Positions 37,594 through 48,225 of a stretch of 64,000 nt of DNA are shown here, piece after piece. How positions within the stretch are numbered: position 1 is the first letter of the stretch; the number at the start of each line of letters is the position of its first letter. The notes beneath the pieces are model-generated. The model searched no databases, was not told where the DNA came from, and worked only from the letters and a program-made list of their open reading frames with translations. The DNA lies in contig CAWGBF010000008.1 of the NCBI GenBank assembly GCA_963820775.1, forward strand, positions 248,001 to 312,000, read 5' to 3'. Source of the stretch: Roseiarcus sp963820775 (lineage in GTDB: Bacteria; Pseudomonadota; Alphaproteobacteria; Rhizobiales; Beijerinckiaceae). A program made the translations under genes and the position numbers.

Positions 37594-38838
37594 CTAAGCG
37601 ACGCGGCTGATGCTGGCCTGAGCGGGCCCAAGCCCGCGCTGCATCGTCCAGCAGTACCAGTCGACGAATTGCGTGACGCCGTCCTCATGGGTAGGCGCGT
37701 AGGGTCCGGGTTCATAAGCGGGCGAGCGAATGCCGATCTGGTTTTCTTCGACCACGCGCTGGTCTTGGGCATTCGTCGCGAGCCAGACGTGGGTCAGGTC
37801 CTCGATCGTATAGTCTTTTCCCTCGACAGCCTCCTTGTGAACCAGCCATTTGGTTCTGACCTAAGTCTGCATCGGACCGATCGGAAAGACCTGGAAGCTC
37901 ACGGCGTGATCGCCCATCACGTGATTCCAAATCGAGGGATAATGGAAGAGCAACAGCGATCCGATGCGGGGCTCGGTGACGCTGTCGCTTAAGCCCCGGG
38001 CGACGGCGGCGCGCCCGGACATCGTATAGCTGACCGCTTCGTCGAGAAGCGGAACTCGGGCGGAGCGGAACTGGCCCGAGTCGGAAAGCTCGAAGACGCT
38101 GGGCAGCCCCGCCGCCTCGCATCGATCCCAATGCGCCTTGATCTCCTGGTCGTCGGTGACGCCATCAACTCCCGACACGGTCGGCTTCTCAGGGAAGGTG
38201 CGGCACAGTTCCGGATGGTTCGCCGCGCAATGGTAGCACTCGCGGTTGTTTTCCCAGACGAGCTTCCAGTTGCCGTTTTCAACGATCGTGCTCTCGAAGG
38301 CGACTTTGGCTTGCGTGATCTTGTGCGGCGACAAATACCTTGTCGCCTGGGCTCGGAAGGCCTCGAAACTCGGCGCGACGGGCGCCACGCACACAAAGAT
38401 ATAGCCGCCAACGCTTTCGCAGTGGACGCTCTTGAGCCCGAATTGCGTCTTGTCGATCGCCGCGTCCATGTGACGCGTCCGGATCAATCCTCCGTCCAGA
38501 TTGTAGGTCCACTGATGATAGGGACATACGAGGCGCTTCACCGCGCCCTTAGGTGTGGCGCATAGGCGCGAACCGCGATGCCGGCAGGAATTGTGGAGCG
38601 CGCGTACCGACCCGTCGACGCCGCGCACAACGATGATTGGATAGTCTCCAATCTGCAGGGTGAAATAATCGCCGGGCGCCGGAATCTCGCAATCGTGGCC
38701 AGCGAACAGCCAATCCCGATAAAAGATCGTCTCGAGGTCGAGGCGGTAGAAGTCGGAGTCGGTGTAGAATTTTTGTGGCAGGCTTCGGCCTGGGTTCCAA
38801 CTCTTCAGCTCCGCCAGCATCGTATCTTTCGCGTTCAT
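37594..38838 (-). CDS. Rieske oxygenase, glycine/proline-betaine demethylase (GbcA) type, interrupted by an in-frame TAG
   Basis: The Rieske cluster motif is CRHRGSRLC...CPYHQWTY and the mononuclear iron site NNRECYHCAANHPE. Reading through a single TAG at 37861-37863 the frame continues VRTKWLVHKEAVEGKDY to FVDWYCWTMQRG, exactly the C-terminal region expected, giving 414 codons. A TTG-to-TAG change would explain it (QT-L-VRTKW). Such oxygenases N-demethylate glycine betaine, stachydrine or carnitine with a separate reductase, which is not adjacent. Real nonsense mutation or sequence error cannot be told apart; other genes here carry probable errors. Confidence 0.82.
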
Positions 38839-39048
38839 GTCCTCATCCCACGTGACCGGCGCCGCGTCGCCGGATCAATGCGCACTCATGCACACAGGGC
38901 GCCACGGGTCGCGCGGGTTTTTCAGGTGAGGCCATTCCGTCTCTAGGGGCGCCATTGCGTCGTCCCGCCGCCATTGCGTTGAAACCGAAAAAGGGCTTCG
39001 ATGGCGCAAAGCTCGTGGTCGCGAGCTCGTTGTTCAGGAGAAAATGCA

Positions 39049-40638
39049 ATGAAAGCGCTCACCTTTGCCGGCGTCGCGCTGGCCGCGTTGTTATTGGGCG
39101 CGGGCCTCTCTTCGGCAAAGACCCTGGTCTACTGCTCGGAAGGCAGTCCGGAGAATTTCACTCCGGCGATCAACACCACCGGCACCAGCTTCGATGCGGC
39201 GCGGCCCGTCTACAATCGCCTGACTGAATTCAAGCGCGGCACGACCGATGTCGTCCCCGGCCTCGCCGAAAGCTGGGAAGTCGCCGACGGCGGCAAGATG
39301 CTCACCTTTCATCTGCGCAAGGGAGTCAAGTTCCATTCGTTCAAAGACTTCAAGCCGACACGCGACTTCAACGCCGATGATGTCTTGTTTTCGATCGACC
39401 GGCAGTGGAAGCCCGACAATCCATACTACAAGGTCTCGGGCGGCAAGTATGACTATTTCAACGACATGGACATGCCGAAGCTGCTCAATTCGGTGGAGAA
39501 GACGGACGACTATACTGTCGTCATGAAGCTCAAGACCCCGAACGTCTCCATCCTCGCCAACCTGGCGATGGACTTCATGGCGATCGGGTCGAAGGAATAC
39601 GCCGACTTCCTGCTCAAGAAAGGGACGCCCGAGCAATTCGACCAGGCGCCGGTCGGGACTGGCCCGTTCTCGTTCGTCTCCTATCAGAAGGATTCCGTCA
39701 TCCGCTACAAGGCGAACAAGGACTTTTACGGCGAGAAGCCGCTGGTCGACGATCTCGTGTTCGCCATCACTCCCGACGCCACCGCGCGCTACGCCAAGCT
39801 CAAAGCGGGCGAGTGCCACGTCAACGCCTATCCGCGGCCCGCGGACCTCGAGGAGATGGAGAAAGATCCCACCCTCAAGGTGATCAACATGCCGGGCCTC
39901 AACGTCGCCTATTGGGCCTTCAACGCGCAGAAGCCGCCATTCGACAAGAGGGAGGTTCGTCAGGCTTTGTCGATGGCGATCGATCGCGACGCGATCATCA
40001 AGGACGTCTATCTCGGCGCGGGTTCGAAGGCGACGACGCTGATCCCGCCCACTTTGTGGTCGTTCAACGACAAGATTCCCGATGTGCCTTTTGATCCGGA
40101 GAAGGCCAAGGCGATGCTGGCTGCGGCCGGCGTCAAGACGCCGCTCGACATCGATCTCTGGTACATGCCGGTGTCGCGACCCTACAATCCCAACGGCAAG
40201 CGCATCGGCGAGATGATGCAGGCCGACCTCGCCAAGGTGGGGGTCAACGCCAAGCTCGTCACCTATGAGTGGGGCGAGTATCGCAAGCGCCTCGCCGCCG
40301 GCGAGGAGACCACCGGCCAGTACGGTTGGACCGGGGACAACGGCGACCCGGACAATTTCTTCTTTCTGAGAGGTTGCCCCGGCGGCAAACCCGGCGACAG
40401 CAACCCGACGAAATGGTGCAACGCCGAGTTTGACGCTCTGCTTGTCAAGGCGCGCACGATTTCCGATCAGGCCGAGCGGGCCAAGCTTTATCAGCGCATG
40501 CAGGTGATCGAGCACGACGAGGCGCCGGAGCTGCTCCTCGCCCATTCGATCGTGTTCGAAGCCATGCGCTCGAATGTGACCGGCTATAAGCAGAGCCCGC
40601 TCGGAACGCACGCGTTCGAAGGCGTCGACATCAAATAA
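39049..40638 (+). CDS. periplasmic peptide-type substrate-binding protein (SBP_bac_5)
   Basis: 529 residues with a signal peptide (MKALTFAGVALAALLLGAGL...SSA). Typical DppA/OppA features: VYCSEGSPENFTPAINTTGT, LTEFKRGTTDVVPGLAESW, VAYWAFNAQKPPFD and VRQALSMAIDRDAII. It delivers peptide-like or other solutes to the permeases that follow. It starts the plus-strand operon, divergent from the Rieske gene across 210 bp that should hold both promoters. Ligand unknown. Confidence 0.9.
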   Translation: MKALTFAGVALAALLLGAGLSSAKTLVYCSEGSPENFTPAINTTGTSFDAARPVYNRLTEFKRGTTDVVPGLAESWEVADGGKMLTFHLRKGVKFHSFKDFKPTRDFNADDVLFSIDRQWKPDNPYYKVSGGKYDYFNDMDMPKLLNSVEKTDDYTVVMKLKTPNVSILANLAMDFMAIGSKEYADFLLKKGTPEQFDQAPVGTGPFSFVSYQKDSVIRYKANKDFYGEKPLVDDLVFAITPDATARYAKLKAGECHVNAYPRPADLEEMEKDPTLKVINMPGLNVAYWAFNAQKPPFDKREVRQALSMAIDRDAIIKDVYLGAGSKATTLIPPTLWSFNDKIPDVPFDPEKAKAMLAAAGVKTPLDIDLWYMPVSRPYNPNGKRIGEMMQADLAKVGVNAKLVTYEWGEYRKRLAAGEETTGQYGWTGDNGDPDNFFFLRGCPGGKPGDSNPTKWCNAEFDALLVKARTISDQAERAKLYQRMQVIEHDEAPELLLAHSIVFEAMRSNVTGYKQSPLGTHAFEGVDIK

Positions 40639-40698
40639 GGCCGTTCCGGGCCTCGCCTGCCACGATGCAAGACGGGGCCCGTTGGTATCGGATCGGCC

Positions 40699-41712
40699 AT
40701 GGTCGCCTACTTCCTTCGCCGCATCGCGCTCACCATCCCGACTTTTCTCGCGCTGATGTTCCTGACCTTCGCGGCGATCCGCCTCGTGCCGGGCGATCCC
40801 GTAGAGGTCAGGACTGGCGAGCACGGCATGTCGCCGGAGCGGCTGGCGTATTTTCGCCATGAGCTCGGCCTCGACCAGCCGGTCTGGCGGCAGTTTCTGG
40901 AGTATGTCTGGCGCCTTGCGCATGGCGACTTTGGCGTGTCGCTGTCGTCGCAGGATAAAGTTCTGACCGAGTTTTTGACCCTGTTCCCGGCGACGCTCGA
41001 ACTCTCGTTCTTCGCCATGCTGTTTGCGATTGCAATCGGTGTCCCGGCGGGCGCGCTTGCGGCGGTCAAACGCGGCGGCTTCTACGATCAGGCGCTGATG
41101 ACAGTGTCGCTGTTCGGCTATTCCATGCCGATCTTCTGGTGGGGCCTGCTGCTCATCATGTTCGTTTCCGTGCGCCTCGGGCTCCTGCCCGTCTCGGGCC
41201 GGATCGACCTCATCAACTATTCGTTCGCTCAGCCGACCGGATTCATGACCATCGACGCGCTCCTGTCGAATCAGCCCGGCGCCTTTCTCGACGCCTTGCG
41301 CCACCTTGTGCTGCCGGCGATTGTGCTCGGCACAGTGCCGCTCGCCGTCATCGCCCGCATGACCCGCTCCTCGATGCTCGAAGTCTTAAGCGAGGACTAT
41401 GTGCGCACCGCGCGCGCCAAAGGGTTGTCGCCGGGCCGGGTCATTGGCGTTCACGCGTTGCGCAATGCGCTCTTGCCGGTGGTGACGGTGATTGGCCTCT
41501 CGGTCTCCGGTCTGATGGCTGGGGCTGTGCTGACGGAGACGATCTTCTCCTGGCCGGGCGTCGGCCATTGGCTCATCAATTCTATCGGCCGGCGTGACTA
41601 TCCAGCGCTGCAAGGCGGCGTTCTGCTCATCTCCGTCGTCGTCGTCCTGGTCAATCTGATCGTCGATCTCGTCTATGGAATCATCGATCCCCGGATTAGC
41701 CATGGCCGCTGA
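40699..41712 (+). CDS. dipeptide-type ABC transporter permease (DppB)
   Basis: 337 residues with about six helices, starting MVAYFLRRIALTIPTFLALM. The BPD EAA loop is ARAKGLSPGRVIGVHALRNAL. It forms the membrane channel with the next gene, which it overlaps by 11 bp. Naming is by family, not by demonstrated substrate. Confidence 0.92.
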   Translation: MVAYFLRRIALTIPTFLALMFLTFAAIRLVPGDPVEVRTGEHGMSPERLAYFRHELGLDQPVWRQFLEYVWRLAHGDFGVSLSSQDKVLTEFLTLFPATLELSFFAMLFAIAIGVPAGALAAVKRGGFYDQALMTVSLFGYSMPIFWWGLLLIMFVSVRLGLLPVSGRIDLINYSFAQPTGFMTIDALLSNQPGAFLDALRHLVLPAIVLGTVPLAVIARMTRSSMLEVLSEDYVRTARAKGLSPGRVIGVHALRNALLPVVTVIGLSVSGLMAGAVLTETIFSWPGVGHWLINSIGRRDYPALQGGVLLISVVVVLVNLIVDLVYGIIDPRISHGR

Positions 41713-42627
41713 CGTCGCCGCGGTGACCACCCAGATTGGCGACGAGGCGGCGGCCGTCCTTGCGCAGCCTTCGCCTCTCGCGTCGTTCTGGGCCGCGTTT
41801 CGGGAAAACCGCGGCGCGGTGATCGGCCTCACGGTCTTCGCCATCATCGTTCTCCTGGCGCTGACGGCGAATTTCGTCGCTCCCCACTCGCCGATCGAGC
41901 AGTTCCGCGACGCGGTGCGGACGCCGCCTGTATGGGAAGCGGGCGGCTCCTGGCGCTTCGTGCTCGGAACCGACGGCGACGGCCACGATATGCTGTCGCG
42001 CCTCATCTTCGGCGCCCGAGTGTCGCTGTTCATCGGCCTTTCGGTGATGTGCGTGTCCTTCATTGTCGGCGTGACGCTTGGGCTTGCTGCGGCGATGACG
42101 GGTCCGATCGTCGACGTCGCCGTCACGCGGTTCATGGATTTGATCATGGCGGTGCCGAGCCTGGTGCTCGCTGTGCTTGTCGTCGCGGTGCTGGGCCCAA
42201 GCCTCGCCAACACCATCATCGCGGTGACGATCGTCTATCTGCCGGCCTATGTGCGTCTCGCGCGTGCGTCCGCGCTCGGTGAACTGAACAAGGACTATGT
42301 GACCGCCGCGCGCGTGGTTGGAGTCGGGCCGTTCAGGCTTGCTTATGCGACCGTCCTGCCAAACTGCCTTGCTCCCCTCATCGTGCAGGCGGCGCTTGGC
42401 GTGTCGAGCGCCATTCTCGAGGCGGCGGCGCTCGGCTTCCTTGGCCTCGGCGCCCAGCCGCCGACGCCCGAGTGGGGCTCGATGCTGGCGGACTCGCGCG
42501 AATTCATTCGCTCCGATCCCTGGATCGTCACCCTCCCGGGCTTAGCCATTCTTATCACCGTCATCGCCATCAACCTGACCGGCGACGGCCTGCGCGACGC
42601 GCTCGACCCAAAGATGCGGAGAGGGTG

Positions 42628-42628
<1 letters not shown>
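41702..42628 (+). CDS. dipeptide-type ABC transporter permease (DppC)
   Basis: 308 residues. The N-terminal OppC_N helix follows SFWAAFRENRGAVIG; the GTDGDGHDMLSRLIFGARVSL motif is characteristic of DppC, and the EAA loop reads AARVVGVGPFRLAYATVLPN. Its stop overlaps the ATPase start by one base (TGATG). Confidence 0.92.
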
Positions 42629-44587
<1,959 letters not shown>

Positions 44588-44591
<4 letters not shown>

Positions 44592-46202
44592 GCGAGGAAA
44601 GCTACGACTTCATTATCGTCGGCGCCGGCTCGGCCGGCTGCGTGCTCGCCAATCGGCTGAGCCGCGACCCCAAGAACCGCGTTCTCATCGTCGAGGCGGG
44701 GGGCCGCGACAACTGGATCTGGTTCCATATCCCGGTGGGCTATCTCTACGCGATCGGCAACCCGCGCGCGGACTGGATGTTCAAGACTGCGCCGGAGCCC
44801 AATTTGGGCGGCCGGTCGATCGCGTATCCCCGCGGCCGGGTGGTGGGCGGCTCATCGGCCATCAACGCCATGATCTATATGCGCGGCCAGGCGGCCGATT
44901 ATGACGGCTGGCGCCAGCTTGGCCTTGCCGGCTGGGGCTGGGACGATGTGCTGCCCTATTTTCTCCGGCAGGAGGACCATCACGGGGGCATGAGCGAGCT
45001 GCATGGGGCGGGCGGCGAGTGGCGCGTCGAGCGCCCGCGCGTCTCCTGGCCGATCCTCGACGCGGTGCGCGAGGCCGGGGCGGAAATCGGCATTCCGAAG
45101 ATCGCCGACTTTAATCAGGGCGACAACGAGGGCTCAGGCTATTTCGAGGTCAACCAGCGCCGCGGGCGTCGCTGGAGCGCGGCGACGGCGTTCTTGAAGC
45201 CGATCCTCAAGCGGCCGAACCTGCACCTTGCGACTGGCGCGCATGTCGAGCGCGTCTTGTTTGACGGTCGCCGCGCCACAGGCTTGCGTTACAGTCAACA
45301 CGGCGTCCTCCATGAGGCGCGGGCGAGGGGCGAAGTCGTTCTGGCTGCAGGGGCGATCGGCTCGCCGCAGCTCTTGGAGCTTTCGGGCGTCGGCGCCCCA
45401 GATCGTCTCAAAGCGATCGGCGCGTCTGTCGTCCATGCGCTGCCGGGTGTCGGCGAAAATCTGCAGGACCATCTGCAGTTGAGAGCCATCTTTGGCGTGA
45501 CCGGCGCGCGCACGCTCAATGTCGAGTATCGGTCGCTCGTGAGGCGGGGCATGATGGGCCTCGACTATGGACTTCGCCGGCGGGGGCCCTTGACCATGGC
45601 GCCCTCGCAGCTTGGCCTGTTCGCCAAGTCCTCGGCCGACTACGCCACCGCCAATATCGAATTCCATGTCCAACCTTTGTCGCTGGACCGATTCGGCGAG
45701 CCCATGCATCCCTATCCAGCGATAACGATCAGCGTCTGCAACCTGCGGCCGGAGAGCCGGGGCTCGAACTCACGCCTCGAGCCCCGATCCGCTCGCCGCG
45801 CCGGTCATTCAACCGAACTATCTGTCGGCTCTCGCCGATCAGCGGGTGGCCGTGGCCTCGATCCGGCTGACCCGCCGGCTCGCCGCGGCTCCCGCGCTTG
45901 CACGGTACGCGCCGAAAGAGCTTAAGCCCGGCGCAAACCTGCAGTCGGACGATGAACTTGCGCGGGCGGCGGGCGAGATTGGCACGACGATTTTCCACCC
46001 CGTCGGGACCGCGAAGATGGGATTGGCGCAGGATCCGTTTGCCGTGGTCGACCAGCGGCTAAGAGTTCATGGCCTTGACGGCTTGCGCGTCGCCGACGCC
46101 TCGGTGATGCCGCGCATCACCTCCGGCAATACCGGTTCGCCGACGATGATGATCGCCGAGAAAGCGACAGAGATGATTCTCGCCGACGCTAGGGCGGCCT
46201 GA
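44588..46202 (+). CDS. GMC-family FAD oxidoreductase, choline-dehydrogenase-like (one frameshift in this sequence)
   Basis: The N-terminal FAD motif is DFIIVGAGSAGCVLANRLS, followed by the GMC signature GRVVGGSSAINAM and GAIGSPQLLELSGVG. The frame breaks in the middle of the C-terminal substrate domain; removing the G at 45766 yields RGSTHASSPDPLAAPVIQPN and continues to TTIFHPVGTAKMG (catalytic His) and SGNTGSPTMMIAEKA, 537 residues in all. GMC enzymes oxidise alcohols; choline is only one possible substrate. It is the sixth gene of the transporter operon (ATGA overlap), so it may act on the imported compound. Confidence 0.88.
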
Positions 46203-46669
46203 TGTGGAAGGAAATGCAAACCCTTCCGCCGGACGGGCGCCAGTCACAGACGGCGCTGATGATCGCGCGCGGGGTGCGGCGGCTGTTGCGGGCGCGCGGC
46301 TTCTCGAGCCTGACCGAACTGCCGCTGACCGACGGGCGCCGGGCGGACATCGCGGCGGTCAATCGCGACGGCGAGGTGCTGATCGTCGAGGTCAAGTCAT
46401 GCGCCGCGGACTTTCGCGCCGACCGCAAGTGGCGGGGCTATGCCGCCTGCTGCGACCGGCTCTATTTCGCCATCTCGGAGCACACGCCTGCCGATCTGAT
46501 GCCCGTGGAGGCGGGCCTTATCGTCGCCGACCCCTATGGCGCGGAAATCGTGCGCGAAGCCGAACTGCAGCGCATGGCCCCAGCCAGCCGCCGCGCGCTG
46601 TTGCTGCGTTTCGCCCAGGCCGCCGCCGACCGGCTGCACCGACTTGGCCGATCCAGCGCCTACGCCTGA
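46202..46669 (+). CDS. mmcB: MmcB-family DNA repair protein
   Basis: 155 residues of the PD-(D/E)xK-like MmcB family: RADIAAVNRDGEVLIVEVKS holds the nuclease-like D...ExK (the segment runs from RRADIAAV to VEVKSC), then DFRADRKWRGYAACCDRLYFA. Alphaproteobacterial MmcB is a damage-response protein needed for mitomycin C resistance. It starts within the stop of the GMC gene (TGATG), an unexpected partner, and is followed by a strong terminator. Confidence 0.85.
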   Translation: MWKEMQTLPPDGRQSQTALMIARGVRRLLRARGFSSLTELPLTDGRRADIAAVNRDGEVLIVEVKSCAADFRADRKWRGYAACCDRLYFAISEHTPADLMPVEAGLIVADPYGAEIVREAELQRMAPASRRALLLRFAQAAADRLHRLGRSSAYA

Positions 46670-46740
46670 ATAGCGGGTTTCTGGCGGAGCGGAAGGACGC
46701 ATTGCCAGGACAATGGCTTCGGCGGGCCGGAAAGAAGAAG

Positions 46741-46767
46741 AAAAAAGGCCGCCAGAGGCGGCCTTTT
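46741..46767. terminator. bidirectional intrinsic terminator
   Basis: AAAAAAGGCCGCC-AGA-GGCGGCCTTTT: a 9-10 bp GC stem with an A-run on the left and a T-run on the right, between the convergent mmcB and PEP-CTERM genes. It can work in both directions. Confidence 0.92.
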
Positions 46768-46793
46768 AGCGGAATCTTAGATGTGGTTGACGG

Positions 46794-47423
46794 TCAGACC
46801 ATCGCGACTGCAGACCGATCCTTTGAACTCCGGCGCACCGCAGCGTAGCCAAGCGCGGCGAAACCAAGGCCCATCATCACCCACGTTGCCGGTTCAGGAA
46901 CAGCGCTGGTGGCCTCGTTGGTCAACGACGCCGAAACCACTCTTCCAGGTCCGCCAGCCTGAGTCAGGCTGATCTGCAGGGTAGCCAGCGTGTCAGTGAA
47001 TGCTCCACCAGTGACTGTGCCGCTAAAAACGAAAGCGATCGAATTGAGACCACGATCAATTTCCTCCAGCGTCGTGAGCTTTTCGGTGAACGGGCCGTCC
47101 GCGCCATCCCATGTTTTGATGATGGGGATTACAAGTGTGAGCGGCCCACTCCCGGAGCCATATGTGAAAGACATCGGTGTAAGCGAAAGGATATCTGTGG
47201 GGACCAACCCGAACTCATCCCCGGGAAAGATAGTTGATACGACCCAACTGGCGCCATCAAAGTCAACCGCCGTCGATGTCTTGAGAGTTGCGCCGGTGTA
47301 AGTGATATTGCCGCCCGTCGCATTTGCCGAGAAGTCGATTGTATGCACCGCCGCCTGCGCAACGGAACTCGCTCCCAGTGTCGCAACGAACACCGCCGCT
47401 AAAGCTGGAACAATTCTTTTCAT
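46794..47423 (-). CDS. PEP-CTERM exported protein
   Basis: 209 residues with a signal peptide (MKRIVPALAAVFVATLGASS...AQA) and the C-terminal PEP-CTERM tripartite signal VPEPATWVMMGLGFAALGYAAVRR. The mature part is beta-rich and related to the protein encoded at 50575-51252: both have DFDGASWVVS-like, YGSGSGP and LTT...IDRG segments. It is exported, sorted by an exosortase, and probably displayed or released with exopolysaccharide. Function unknown. Confidence 0.85.
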   Translation of the reverse strand: MKRIVPALAAVFVATLGASSVAQAAVHTIDFSANATGGNITYTGATLKTSTAVDFDGASWVVSTIFPGDEFGLVPTDILSLTPMSFTYGSGSGPLTLVIPIIKTWDGADGPFTEKLTTLEEIDRGLNSIAFVFSGTVTGGAFTDTLATLQISLTQAGGPGRVVSASLTNEATSAVPEPATWVMMGLGFAALGYAAVRRSSKDRSAVAMV

Positions 47424-47679
47424 GCCATTCCCCCTAAGAGAGAGCCGTTACGGAAGCCATCAAGCTGGCCACTAAGAGCACCGCCGCGTCAACAAAGCAG
47501 GTGCGGGAGGATCAGTCAAGCCCTTTTCGCTAAGTTGTTCGCAAAAGGGTTGGAGAATGTTAACCCGGTCCGCGCCAACCACAACTTTCCCCTAGTAACG
47601 GGGATGACAGGAGAGTGACATGCGGCGCCCTGGCCCACGGTTCGGAAAAAGGCCGCTTTGGGGCCCCAAATATCAGTTA
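47424..47679. other. intergenic stretch, no gene seen
   Basis: The promoter region of the PEP-CTERM gene and sequence of no recognisable content leading to the decayed repeat copy. Confidence 0.5.
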
Positions 47680-48133
47680 AATCCGTGCCTTGCAGGTATG
47701 GCGGGGATCGTTCCAGGAACGGGATCGGATGAGCTTCGGCCTGGGGCTGCTGTCCCAGGGGTAGCAGCCTTTGACCGCCGACATTCGCCCCGAGGTTGCG
47801 GCGGGGCGATCCCCACTATTGAGATTGCGGCGCAGCATTTCCTGCCCGCCGTCTTTGGCAAAACGGCCTGCGGCGGCCGTTCCATTTCTCGTCCATAGTC
47901 CGATCTCGCCGCCCGTCGATGCCATTGAACAGCACCTAGCCATTGTAGATGGTTAGGTTCGGCGAGCTCGTTGCAGCGAAAATCCCCGCCGAACTCGCCC
48001 CAGCATGGTCAGCTCCACTGTGCCCCCGAGCGTGCAACCCAAAGTAGCCGCTTGCGTTCTTGCCCTCGAACAGGTTGTCGCGAGCGAGCCCCAACTCGAA
48101 AGAACGACGTTTGGCGGCATCGTTCACCCTCAT
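47680..48133 (-). pseudogene. decayed partial copy of the ELWxxDGT repeat protein
   Basis: Translations of this strand in shifting frames give LFEGKNASGYFGL, GASSAG, SPNLTIYNG and IGLWTRNGT. They line up with LFEGKNASGQFGLW, GASSAGLSPNNLTVFEG and GLWTTNGL of the intact gene upstream (48226-50292) in the same order and on the same strand. No continuous frame remains. It is a relic of a duplicated N-terminal repeat region, lying 3' of the intact copy. Confidence 0.75.
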
Positions 48134-48225
48134 TCTCCAGTATGATTTTTTGGCAGTCTGCTTTTGCCGTTGCCGACGCGTCGTCCTACCGGCGCGCTCG
48201 TGATCGCCGCGGGCGCGGCTTCTGA

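Noticed and set aside
39091..41304. 737-codon minus-strand open frame opposite the transporter genes
   Set aside because: Antisense to the clear binding-protein and permease genes; composition typical of shadow frames.
45740..45800. tRNA-like GGCTCGAACTC segment
   Set aside because: It lies inside the GMC coding region at the frameshift, and no cloverleaf can be drawn around it.
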